A stretch of 64,000 nt of DNA from Knufia peltigerae. Lineage: Eukaryota; Ascomycota; Eurotiomycetes; Chaetothyriales; Trichomeriaceae. Under the pieces are notes generated by a model. The model was not told where the DNA came from, ran no database searches, and was given only the letters and a program-made list of their open reading frames with translations. The position numbers and the translations under genes are program-made. Below, one piece after another: positions 10,260-20,390 of the stretch. The stretch is taken from assembly GCA_030247855.1 (NCBI GenBank), contig JAPDRN010000005.1, positions 62,001-126,000 on the forward strand, read 5' to 3'. Each line of letters opens with the position of its first letter. The stretch's first letter is position 1.

Positions 10260-12011
10260 TCAACCTGGAAACCTGTGGCTGGGATCGGAATCGTTTGCGG
10301 TCCGTCTGCGTTTCACAGAGCGGTCGCTGTGTCTTCCTCCGGTGCCAGGCGAGGCCTTCTCGGAAACACGCGGGCATGAATTCGATGGTTGCGATGCGTG
10401 CCTCTCGTGACTCGCTTCTGTGCCACCAATCTCTCCCAAGGGCTCTTTGATGGTCGAAGCCTCTTCTGCATCGATGTCATTAGGTACTTGGGTCGGTTCC
10501 CGTCGTGGCGTGAGCTTTCCTGTCCGCAGGGCAATCTCTTCGAACAGGCCGATTTCGTGCGCCGTGCTCAAACAACCGCTGACCGGCGGTCTGTAGGCTC
10601 CAGTTTGAGCATGTGGCTTTTCAGAAAGTCGATCATGGGATCCGACTCCCAATCCTCTGCTGCCTCGACGATGCTGAAGCACCAGATGAAAAATTGCGAT
10701 GGGGTTTTGCGTCGCTCTTTCGCGTCTTTTGGTGGGGGTTCGCCGGGACCGTTGGGGAGCCCATAGAGGCCTTCCATGGCAATCATACCTAACTGCCATA
10801 TATTGACTACGCTCGTATAAGGCCGATTTAAATAAACTTTAGGGGGTGAATATCGGTAATTCCCGCACCGTGTTCTTAAGTTGATATCTTCTTTGGCGAG
10901 ACCAAAGTTGCCGACTCGAATTAAGAACGGTGTCCTGGATTTCACGAGGATGTTTTCGGGTTTCAAATCTCGATGCGTTACGTTGCGAGCGTGGAGATAT
11001 ACAAGAGCTTTCAAGTACTGGTGTAGAAGAGCCGCCCATTCTTTCACCGCAATCGGACTGATCGAGTTTTGCCGGCTTAGGTTTCCTAGTGGTAGGTATT
11101 CCATCACCATAAGTGGTTTTGGATGCGACTTGAAGTCGATAAACTTAACTATGTTGTCCTTTTGAGAGAGTCAGTAAAAATAGTAATCGAGAAGGATCTT
11201 GTTCTCATACGTGTTGAAGCTTTTGCATGATTTCAATTTCATGCTCCCAGCCTTTGGAATGGAAGAACTCCTTTCCAGCGTATTCATAATCAGAAGTAGT
11301 GTCTAGGACCTTTATGACTTGCCTGAAAGCGCCCCGTCCCAATTCCTCACGCTTCAAGTAAACTGGTCGTTTGCTTGGACTGAGTGATTCACTTAGCGCG
11401 AACGAGGTGCCCTGACTGCGGAGGGCTAGATCATTGGAAGCCACTTCGTGTGGGGGAAGAGAACCGGCCATAAAGTCCTGGGTATTGTCTGTAAATTCTT
11501 TCGGTTTTGTCTTAAAATGTTGAGGGAGATAAACGTCAAAGCCCAGTGCCCGCTGATTTCGCAGTGGTATCTTCACATGGATTTTGTGATACCCTCGAAA
11601 GAAGATCCATTTGAAGTGATTGCGAAGGTCATCTTCCGCTTCACCGTCATAGATGACAGTGAGACCGTTGTTAGAATCATCCCAGATTGCAGGCCGTTGT
11701 TTGCTGTCGAACGAGATGTAAAAGCGCGGTCTTCTTGACTCGAGAAGGACGTCGCATTGATCGGGATCACTTCCGAATGTGACACAACCTTTCACTTTGG
11801 TCTGCTGGTCAAATCTCAGTTCGATGCGGTGGAAGTATTCCAGTTCGTTCGCTGGAGTTTCTTCTTCGCCGCATTCGCCGGGCGTAGTCCCACGACTAAT
11901 AGGACAGGGCTTCACATATCGGTCTGCGTTATGTGGTAAACGGAACGAATCAATCGTCAATCCCCATTGGTCAAAAGGAGTTAGGGTCAAGAATATATTT
12001 GAATCATCCAT
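10260..12011 (-). pseudogene. FHA-domain Ser/Thr kinase (Chk2/Rad53-like), frameshifted and degenerate
   Basis: Exon 1 (12011-11211) encodes an FHA-like domain, about residues 60-160, with CVTFGSDPDQCDVLL and a DDSNNGLTVIYDG turn. The kinase N-lobe follows (ELGRGAFRQV, YAGKEFF lysine). A clean 52-bp intron (11210-11159, GTATGA...AAAG, branch TACTGAC) joins KLQH to DNIVKFIDF in exon 2. Exon 2 keeps HRDLKPEN (Asp331) but has GNFG instead of DFG (Asn351), SPPK instead of a PPE-type motif (Lys374) and NIWQLG instead of DxWxLG (Asn386). Near 10575 the frame shifts by one base: DRRSAVV then stop, while the expected CLSTAHEIGLFEE continues in the next frame to 10260. FHA plus kinase is the Rad53/Cds1/Chk2 architecture, but these lost residues argue for a dead member of an expanded family rather than the checkpoint kinase itself. 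Confidence 0.75.
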
Positions 12012-12076
12012 TCTATCTCATCATCTTCCGTAGAGGACGAAGAGAAACGGCACCTAGAGCCGACATTGCTTCTTAC

Positions 12077-12085
12077 ACTTATATA
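12077..12085 (-). promoter_or_regulatory. TATA box upstream of the FHA-kinase gene
   Basis: On the minus strand CTATATAAG lies about 65-75 bp before the ATG at 12011, a normal core-promoter spacing. Confidence 0.5.
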
Positions 12086-12211
12086 GTCTGGCTGCCTCGG
12101 TGGAGGATACCTAACGGCCCCAGATCGACACCTACATCAATCTGCAACCCCCGACTTGGATGATTTTCCCTCAATGTTAAACCACCCTATCGACCTTAGT
12201 CCTTCGTCATC

Positions 12212-14009
12212 ATGACAATCACAGTATATGCGGATGAACTCCTACGCCTAACTGTCGATGATATTGGAGATGAGCAGCTCTTCGAGATCAAAGACCGAAA
12301 GAACGAGACTGAGGAACATATAGCACATTTACGGTGAGGATACCTCTGCTTGATGCTCCTGTGTTGGATTCCAGTATTAACAACGAATCGTTCGTTCTAG
12401 AAAACTCGCTCATGGGCGCGATGAAAGGGATTGGTCGCGGGCGGTGAACGCAGGTGAACTTAGCAGACAACTAGGGTACAAGCGTTTCACCCATAAGGAT
12501 AACACTGACCATAAATATAGGTGTCTCCCCACCACAGATTCACCTATCCCTTCCTCTAACCGTCACCGCTCGCCTTCTAGTTCGTCTCTCGACAGCGAAA
12601 GAGATAAAGCAGGGGCTTGGAAAGAGCAGCTGGAAGCCAATCATGAATTACTAGCTGACGGAGGTTGACTGTCTCATCCTATAGATCTTGGGTAGGACGT
12701 GGTAGAAAACTCTGGCAATTATGAACTGTACAAGGACATTATTTGGTTTTAGCAGACGGCAGGGGGCTTTTACACATTATTTTTTACTTAACTCATGGAA
12801 TGGAAGCGATTCCGGGACGTGCAAGACAAGTTGAGAAATTACTACGTCTCACGAAACAGATTTCAAGAGTACCAAGATATCATCAGTAAGAGCCAAGCAG
12901 ATACGGGATGAAAGTACGACCTTCGAGTCCTCGAGGACCGACACCAACAGAACCAACTAGAAGACTGGAGTGAGTTTCGGGCACTCTACTATCGGAAGCT
13001 CAAAAAATCTGAAAAAAGGGTTGCGCCGGCACATGCGAATTAACTTGTCAGGGAGAAGGAATTCGAAGATGCCAAAGCACGACTGGGCGATGTGATTACA
13101 GACACTGAGGTTCTGTATAGCCAATACACCGAACTTAGAGACTCACAGGAAGAAGTGGCGAAAGCGAAATCTAGATTGGAGTCTGCCGAGGAGGCGTTAC
13201 AAACAGCAAAACAAAGCAGGTCAGAGACAAAGGCAGCATTACTCAGGATGGCGCACCAGGAAGTCACTTCTGCCAGGGACAATCTAAAGCAGGCATCTGG
13301 TACTGAGGAAATGAGAAGGCTCCGAGATGGGTACGACTTGCACATAGCTAAGGAGGTTATGGAGATAGCACAGGGTAAGTTTAGAGGAGCGGAGTACCAT
13401 GTGAAGAGATGGAAAATATTCCTAAGGTGGATTGACGACCAGCATCCAGCCATCGCTGCCGAATGCGGGTTATCACCCAATAACACCCTGGACGTCGCTC
13501 TCCATGCCATCAGAGGAAAAGAAGATCCGTTTAGGCAGGAAGAGCAGCCTCAGCTCCGGGAAAGAGAACGTCAACAAGGACGGTCTATCCTCAGTCCAGG
13601 CGCTTCATCGAAGGTTTCAAAATCATTGAAAGCTAGAGCGCGCTCTTCCAGCTTACGTGCAACGATCGCAACACGACTTGACGAATCTCACGCGCCGGTC
13701 GTCGCTTCAGCTCAGCAAGGGGATAATGACGACGACAGAAGGTCGCAGGTACGCCCATGTCCAAGTACGTCAACACTCGAACCCCGTCGCAGCGCTCGAA
13801 TCGCAGAAAGAATGAAAGGCCTACAAGAGTCTAAAGCACCATCTAGACCGTCAAGATTGATGGGTAGAGAGGCGCACGAGCTGTCAAAAGTGAGGCGACA
13901 AAAGGAACAGATAACAAAGGGAGCAAAGACAAGGAGTAGCGAGCGCGTCAAAGGGAGATATCCATCAAGACCGCAAGGCGTTACAAAGCGAAGGTGTCTG
14001 TCACGTTGA
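12212..14009 (+). pseudogene. Coiled-coil protein with RRSARI tail, in-frame stops
   Basis: An ATG at 12212 opens a frame that a 67-bp intron (12334-12400, GTGAGG...TTCTAG) joins to 12401-12668, giving a 129-residue product. The same frame then continues past several stops (12666 TGA, 12909 TGA, 13041 TAA and others between 12690 and 12795) into a long open stretch to 14009. That stretch has heptad-rich helices (13100-13420) and a basic, Ser/Arg-rich tail with PRRSARIAERM. The (P)RRSARIA motif recurs in fungal repeat-family proteins of unknown role. The shared frame on both sides suggests one longer ancestral gene broken by point mutations. Alternatively the first 129 residues and the 13092-14009 part are separate small genes. 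Confidence 0.5.
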
Positions 14010-14568
14010 AAGCTGCATTCTAGATGGAGGCATCGTTGTTCATTCTTCATTGGTGCTCAAGTTTGCAAATGGAAAACATGTTCTTGATCATATGGCTGTC
14101 GCGGAATCTCACTTGGCCACCCTGGTAAACAGGCTTCCCTTCAAGGTCCTTCTTTTCAGCATCGAGCGAGCACCGAGTCGCTCCAAGTATAAACCTGGGT
14201 CAAGTGACACATTGATTGCAGACACAGTCAACCACTGTGGTCGCGACACCCCTGTTACCCGTACAGCACCCCGTAAGTCAACGAGACGTAACGTTTATTG
14301 AAGTGTGTGAATTGCTGCAGGTGTGTGTGGTCGCCGCACAGGCAACCAATTGTAACCCAGTCTCCCTTCCAACCCGTGAGGCATTTCTAAGTCGATGGCG
14401 GTGCTACGGTGTACACCAGCCAATGACTTTCTTTTTGACAGCTCCTACCTCTGCTCTCTCGATGTTGCTTCCCTGCGAAGTGGTCGGCTCTCAGCGGTTC
14501 GGTGACAAGCCGCGACCCTCCAAGTTTCAGACACGATCATCGGCTATTTTTCTCATGAGTCGTGGCGC

Positions 14569-14603
14569 ACACACACACGCACACCTCACACACACACATA
14601 AAC
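14569..14603. repeat. CA microsatellite
   Basis: Interrupted CA/CACACG tract visible directly in the sequence. Confidence 0.85.
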
Positions 14604-14627
14604 AGAAAAATACTTTTCATAAGCTAT

Positions 14628-14647
14628 TGATGATGATGATGATGATA
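14628..14647. repeat. GAT microsatellite
   Basis: About six consecutive GAT units visible directly. Confidence 0.85.
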
Positions 14648-15307
14648 ATTGTAGACCTAACGGCAGTAGAAGTGGTAGAAAGTGTACTTGAGCACAGAGA
14701 GTTGTTAGGTGCCTGAGATGGTAAGGGGATTGATACTACTACCTGCTGGTGGTGGTGGTGGGTACTATCTCGGCAAAGTCCTCGATCCTATCTTAGGGGT
14801 CTATCTAATCAATCCCCCACCGTTATTTGACGATGTAGACCTTACTAGTTCCGATCTCCTAAACGTATCGAGTCCTGATAGGAGACGGGTTATGTGTATG
14901 ACAGGACTGTGGCTGGGCTGCGAACTCATTTTCGAGGCCTCTAGGCGGGTGACTTGGGACATCATATGATGGTCCGGCCACGAGACATACTGGGGGAAAC
15001 GAACGATGATTAAACATGCAAACCACTTTCCTTACAGCCAGTCCCGGGTAAGGGGCCTGTCTCATGGTGGCCTGGCACCCCGTAGGCTCGGGCCTGACTG
15101 ACACCCTCTGTTGATCACGTAATCCCAATACCCCTTTCACGCGACGGATTTTTGCAGGAATGCCGCATGCGGACTCCTGCAAACAGTGAGGTAGGGTTGA
15201 CAAAGGGCATCATGAGATGGCATGTACTCAAGGAGAAGCATCTCCCCCCCAGTAGGTAGGAGGCTCTTCGTCCGTTCTCAACATGTCGAAGTTACTCCTA
15301 CTGATAG

Positions 15308-15475
15308 TGTCACGACTACGCGCTTGAAATGATAGAATTCAGTACGGAGGAGGGCCAAACTAGGTGTTGTTGAGGCCGCAGCGCAATGTTACATGTGCGC
15401 GCAGCCCAAGGCAGTGCCCGCGTAGGACTAGTGCAGCAACCAGGCAGCACTATTCACCTGAAATGGATCCTGACA
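15308..15475 (+). repeat. LTR-like repeat family B, copy 1 (solo)
   Basis: It begins TGTCACGAC and ends GATCCTGACA, so the ends are short inverted repeats of the TG...CA type expected for a solo long terminal repeat. Internal blocks (GAATTCAGTACG, GGAGGGC, GTTGAGGCCGCAGCGCA) recur at 30187-30298, 35836-35996 and, inverted, 38845-38991. A GATAG flanks it on the left and recurs one base past the right end, a possible imperfect target duplication. Confidence 0.65.
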
Positions 15476-15800
15476 AGATAGATTCAAGTGTCGACCTCCT
15501 CTATCACTCACTGCTTCTACCTTGGCGAGTTTCATCCCTGACGGCGGTTAAAGCAGGTTATTGTTTCCCCCGCAGGACAGGCACCCTTGGGCGATGTTAC
15601 TGTAACAGTACTTACTAAGTGCAACGGCATTTCCCAGGGCCTTTTCCTTTACGACCTTTGTTTCCTTGCAGACAGCACTTCAGGATAGGCTTTCTCATCT
15701 GCTTCCATACCCTCCATTTCGGTTTGCGTTATCCATTCGTTGGACGGGAATAGCATTTGAGTCTACACAGAGGATGTGAATATCTTGTCCATTTGTCACC

Positions 15801-18800
15801 ATGAACTCCGAAGAAGGGTTTTCGGGCGAAGAAGACCACCTCGAACACTTGCGTTCTCAGATCTTAGGTTGTCTTGATGGAATCCATACTGTAGGGTCAT
15901 TTGCAACCAGCGCCCACGATGTCGAGCACGTTCACCCTGGACTGGTGGTCAGTGGTATCGGTCCTATCCGACTTCCCTTGTGCCAGGATGATGCCAACGC
16001 TCTCATTGGTGTGAGCCGTCGCGCCCCCTTCGGCAAGGGGAGCAAAACGATGGATGATGAAACTGTGAGGAAGACTTGGGAGATCGACGGAAAAGAGTTG
16101 TCATTCAAACATGAAGCCTGGTATAATTGGCTGGACGGTGTTGTCGAAAATGTCTCCAAGGGCCTAGGCGTTCATGGCGGTCCTGGCAATGTACGAATTG
16201 AGCTCTACAAGTTACTGGTGTATGAAGAAGGTGCCTTTTTCAAGCCTCACGAAGAGTATGACCGAACGACAGCTCTATGTCTTGCACGGTACTGACTCAT
16301 CACAGCACGAAGAAGACGAAAGATATGTTTGGAACTCTGGCCATTTGCTTACCTTCCGAGCACGTTGGTGGCGGGGTCCGCCTCATTCATGGTCTGGAAG
16401 AAAGAGTTATCGAGACGGACAAGAGCTCCTCTTACGGAATCTCTTATTTGGCTTGGTAAGCTGGCACCTCGCTCAATGTATTTTAACGCTAACAGGCCGT
16501 GAAGGTATAGTGATGTGTCCTATGAGGTAGGTGCGCTATATCATTCAGATACAATATCGCGACTCACAAGAACAGATGTTGCCAGTTCAATCCGGGTACC
16601 GATTCGTTTTGACATACAACCTCATCAACGCTACTTCTGACAGTAATCCCTCGGCCGCAGCACTGGACGTTAAACAGTCCAACATCGAGGCAACGCTCGC
16701 CGGGTGGTGTTCTATGCCAGAAAAACCACGGTTCATGTGCTATGTTCTCCAGCACAAATACACCAGTGCAAAAGTCCGACTCAGTGGTCTGAAAGGTGAT
16801 GACTATTATCGCTGTTATCACCTCGACAAAGCTTGCCAGTCAAACGGTCGCTTCTGCCTTGTCTTGGCTCAGCTGGAGCTGACAGTCACTCAAATCAACG
16901 ACGAAGAATACCTGGACGACGAGGAATACCTGGATCAGGGCGGGGAAGAGCTCTGTTTGAACGATATTGTCACGCTACAGGGGTTGCAGCTTCAGGACTC
17001 CTTAACCATAAGGAAGGATAATCTCGTACAAAGAAGATTATATGAGGCTCGCGAACACGATTACCAATGGGGAGGGGAGCACTTGGGCAATCAGCACGAT
17101 GACATCCAACAAGTTTATCGTGATACTGTACGCGTGGAGCCTAGTTCAAGTCCAAATCCGTGCTTACAATCTACTAGGTCGCTGTCATTGTTTCTCGGGA
17201 CGAGATGACGGAATTTCTCCTTGGGAGTGGCCATACCTTTGCCCATTACGCCGAGTTTCTCCAACGGCTTCTCGCTGAGCTGAAGCGCCAGAACGGCGAT
17301 GAACGTCATCTCCTCCGCGAAATGATCGTCCAGACATGCCAAAAGCACATCGAAAGACGGTACCATAACAGTGGCGACAAAGATCGTTTCATGGGCGTAA
17401 CAGCAATAGCATCACTACAAATCGAGAATCCTGAGGCAGCCCGAGCGGCCCTTTACGCCGTGGAGGACAGCTTCGACGCATCTACCTTCCGCAACCTCGG
17501 TAGACTGGAGTTTGAGAGAACGAGAGAATTGTAAGCATGGATACGAATTGTACCTCGGCCTCTGCTAAACTGCTCTTTTAGTTGTACAGAAGCCTTTTCC
17601 CGCATTTCGAAACTGCACCTCGTTGCTCGTGGTCTCCGAGCATTTCGCTCTGGTGTACCAAGTGCTGTTCAATTGGATGCCAGTGAAGCATCAGAACGTG
17701 CCGTCTACCAATGGGCCGTAGGTGGCCTCTTCAAAGCTTTGAGTTCGATCGTACAAGTCTTGCCCACCGATGCAGGAGCCATAGTCCAGATCATCGACGC
17801 TTATGAAGACGAAAGACTTCTAGAAAGGTAAGTTCTCTTCACCACCATCTAAACACATCTTGTTCATTCTTCTCTTTACGAGAATGGTGGCTCATATTCT
17901 GCTCGTATAGCATGAACGCTTTCGTAGGCCGCTTTTCCGATGACTCGACCTTCATAAACGCCCTCTTCATGGAAATCCTTTGCTACTCGGAAATAGTTGG
18001 GGAACCAAAGTTGCTTGTGAAAGGTCTTATTCCACCAATTTTCGACAAGGCAATCTCTTCCTTCCGGCTGCAGGAACTTTCGTCTCTGTCTCCTTCTAAA
18101 CGAAAGTCACCCTGGGAAGACTATCCATTTTCGTCGTGGCTCGATGGGAGTTCACACAACGAGAAGCGCCAAAAGGATGTCTCTGTTATTGCGTCACTGT
18201 ATCATCGACTTGTGAGAGATGATTTGGACAAGGTGGGTCAACTCCTTGAGAACATCGCGAATGACACTGCAAGTATCTCCCGACACGAGCTCGACCGCTT
18301 TGTCATCCCACTCCTGCGCGAAATGCTCGATATCCCCGAGCATCAACCATCCGAGGCCCCACGATTCTATTCCAAAGTCATCTCCACTTATATTGAGACG
18401 GTGGTCGACAAGGAGCCTTCTAAGCCGCAGGACTGGTCCCTACCGGACGATGCCCCACAATGCTATGGGGTAGACTGTCCTTACTGCCCTCTTGTGCGTG
18501 AGTTTCTGGAGGATCCAAGCCGAGAGGACTGGGACTTCACCATCCCTGAGGATCGGTATTACGACTTCAATCGCCATCTGCCTCTTCATTACACGACGAA
18601 GAGGAAGAGAAGAGGAGAAAGTTACGACGTCAAGGTCACCAAGTCACTCAAGACGTGGGAACAAGAACACGAGGCATGGCAAGGCAGATTTGAACGTGCC
18701 CAATCGGCTCTTCGGCGGCTGCCCGAGTCATCCCTGCGCCGATGCCTTGGAGATGGCGAGTATCAGGACTTGATGGGACTACAAATCGTCAAACTGCCGA

Positions 18801-18883
18801 CGGCGGATGTGGCCACAGATCCTCCAAAATCTACCAAGGCAGAAGCGGCCGGGAAGAGGAAGAGGAAGAGAAGGAGCCTTTGA
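15801..18883 (+). CDS. PKHD-type 2-oxoglutarate/Fe(II) oxygenase-like protein, seven exons
   Basis: Exons 15801-16255, 16306-16455, 16505-16526, 16576-17127, 17178-17530, 17582-17827 and 17911-18883 give 916 residues. All six introns are GT-AG, 49-83 bp, and keep frame; exon 3 is only 22 bp. The N-terminal 220 residues match a large fungal family with a prolyl-4-hydroxylase-like fold: APFGKG, TWEID, ELYKLLVYEEG, then FKPHED (His150, Asp152 of the HxD iron motif), MFGTLAICLPS, LPVQSGYRFVLTYNL. The position where the second iron-binding His is expected (HEV in relatives) reads Tyr208 in SDVSYE. The rest is a long helical region, and the C-terminus is a basic nuclear-localisation-like KRKRKRRSL. 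Function is unknown; with the Tyr it may be a non-catalytic member. The gene is otherwise intact. Confidence 0.75.
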
Positions 18884-19154
18884 TCCCGAGCAACTAAAGA
18901 ACTTTTGGAGTCAGAGACTATTAACAGTCCAAGATCGAGCTGTGACCACGGGAGGTTAGGTTTCTGTGAAATCCAGTGGTATTCCCAGGGAACTGCGGGA
19001 CGAAGGCTTCCTTGGAAATGAAGCCAATGCACCTTGCCTTCGTGGTCCATCTTGACGTCTGAAATCCTGTCTCGGATTTCTCAAGGTTGATATCTGTGAC
19101 CTTTCATCAAGGTGACGAGTGCGGGAGCATCCATCGTCGGGACCAAAATGTTTC

Positions 19155-19380
19155 TTTTGTTGAACCCTCTTGTACTATTAGACGGAGTGCAACCTCTAGG
19201 TGATCTGATTTCTATAGGGGGAGTCCAATATGCTGTATCGTCGAGTCCGACCTCGATGACTTTCTCTAGACTATTTCCTATTTGTTTTTACATGGTACAC
19301 GTAGAAAGAAGTAAGAATCCTTCCCCTAGTTGAGACATTCCTCGCCGCGGCATGCAACCTCGGGGAGGCGAATGCTAGGG
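19155..19380 (-). repeat. Dispersed repeat family A, copy 3 (inverted)
   Basis: The reverse complement of this interval matches copies 1 and 2 from the GCCTAGCATTCGCC block to the CCTAGAGGTTGC / CCGTCTAA end. The left boundary is approximate. Confidence 0.65.
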
Positions 19381-19811
19381 GTCAACCATGTTAGTCATTC
19401 ACTCATTGCCTTTTATTGTCGCGCGACACACCCAAAGGACCTTTGAAAAGGACTTGCGATTATTATTTACGCCAACATCCAAAATATCTCAGAGTTGTAC
19501 CCATAACACCCAAAATATCTTTCGGAATGAGTTACAGAATCATTATGATCGTTCAGAGGCATACATTACAAAGTAAACACGGTTCAGAAATCTCGAGTTA
19601 GTAAGAATTATTTGTCTCATACGAGGAGTTTCCTACACGCTTGAAACACCTATGACCAACCAAGGAGGATATCCATGACGATATCCATGACCACCCTTGT
19701 CGATGATGAAGGGAAATCCTCGTCTCGTCTTGAATATACCTTGCCTCCCCTTGAATATAACAGACAACATCACACAGGTTCATCTTCACTCCAGAACCTA
19801 CAACCATGAGC
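19381..19811. other. Intergenic, no gene seen
   Basis: It contains a short internal duplication (GATATCCATGAC twice at about 19670-19690). No supported frame. Confidence 0.4.
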
Positions 19812-20177
19812 TTATTGTCTCCTAAGGCCGCTTGAATCTTTGCTACCTCGCAGGGCGGAAATATTTGTCACTGCCAAATCAGCTTTTGCCACCAATTCCG
19901 AACACAAGATGCGATCATCTGCCAGAAACATGTTCTTCTTGAAAATGTTCTTGCCACCGATAGTCTGAATGCCGTGGAAGTACTGCTCGAGAGGGCGACC
20001 CATGATGGCTCTACAGCGATACGCAGGGAATGCACCAGGTAAGACACTCACGTAGCCGAACGGTCCACTTTCCAATGGTCTATCCCCAACGTTGCTGATC
20101 TTGTACTCCAAGCTTTGAGCCGCGATCAGAGGATTCGACATTTCTTTCTGATCATCCAAGACGATGACACTCCTCAT
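19812..20177 (-). pseudogene. Chitin synthase fragment
   Basis: About 120 residues clearly match the catalytic region of fungal chitin synthases: NPLIAAQSLEYKISNV, FGYVSVLPGAF(P)AYR, GRPLEQYFHG, NIFKKNMFLADDRILC and ELVAKA. A complete enzyme has roughly 900 residues, with the QRRRW motif and membrane helices downstream. Here the match ends abruptly after ELVAKA on one side, and at about 20170, where a SCY1-like kinase fragment starts on the opposite strand, on the other. It is an isolated internal piece without start, introns or C-terminus and cannot be functional. The pattern looks most like a classical chitin synthase of the class I-III division. Confidence 0.8.
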
Positions 20178-20390
20178 CCTTGGACCTTTTCACCCTTGAC
20201 ATCAACAGAAAGAAAGCACGATTGTCGTTGGCAAAGAATTGCAGCCCGAAAACTGCGGACACTGCGGCACCCGGGGGTCACAACAGTAATGGATGTGGTC
20301 GACAATGAGACGAGCATCTACATAATCACAGAAAAAGGTCACACCGCTGAAGCTGGCACATGAAGCGCAAGAGTCTGAGATAGGAGACCA
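20170..20390 (+). pseudogene. SCY1-like (SCYL1/Cex1) pseudokinase fragment
   Basis: Reading across at least two frame changes gives successive SCY1-like blocks: PWTF, TLDINRKKARLSLAKN, ARKLRTLRHPGV, VDNETSIYIITE, then VTPLK and WHMKRKSL. These match in order the N-terminal pseudokinase region of SCYL1/Cex1 proteins, which act in tRNA export and COPI trafficking. Frameshifts lie near 20235 and 20355, and the match ends with a TAG just after KRKSL. The piece starts within a few bases of the chitin synthase fragment on the other strand, so two unrelated gene pieces are joined here. Confidence 0.7.

Larger units (their letters stand above)
14010..15307. other. Gene-poor stretch with microsatellites
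   Basis: No supported gene. Simple repeats stand out: CA-rich (14569-14603), GAT (14628-14647) and GGT (about 14747-14762). Frames across this stretch are short and unconvincing. Confidence 0.4.

Noticed and set aside
14216..14716. 166-codon plus-strand frame
   Set aside because: It runs through CA and GAT microsatellites and lacks any domain.
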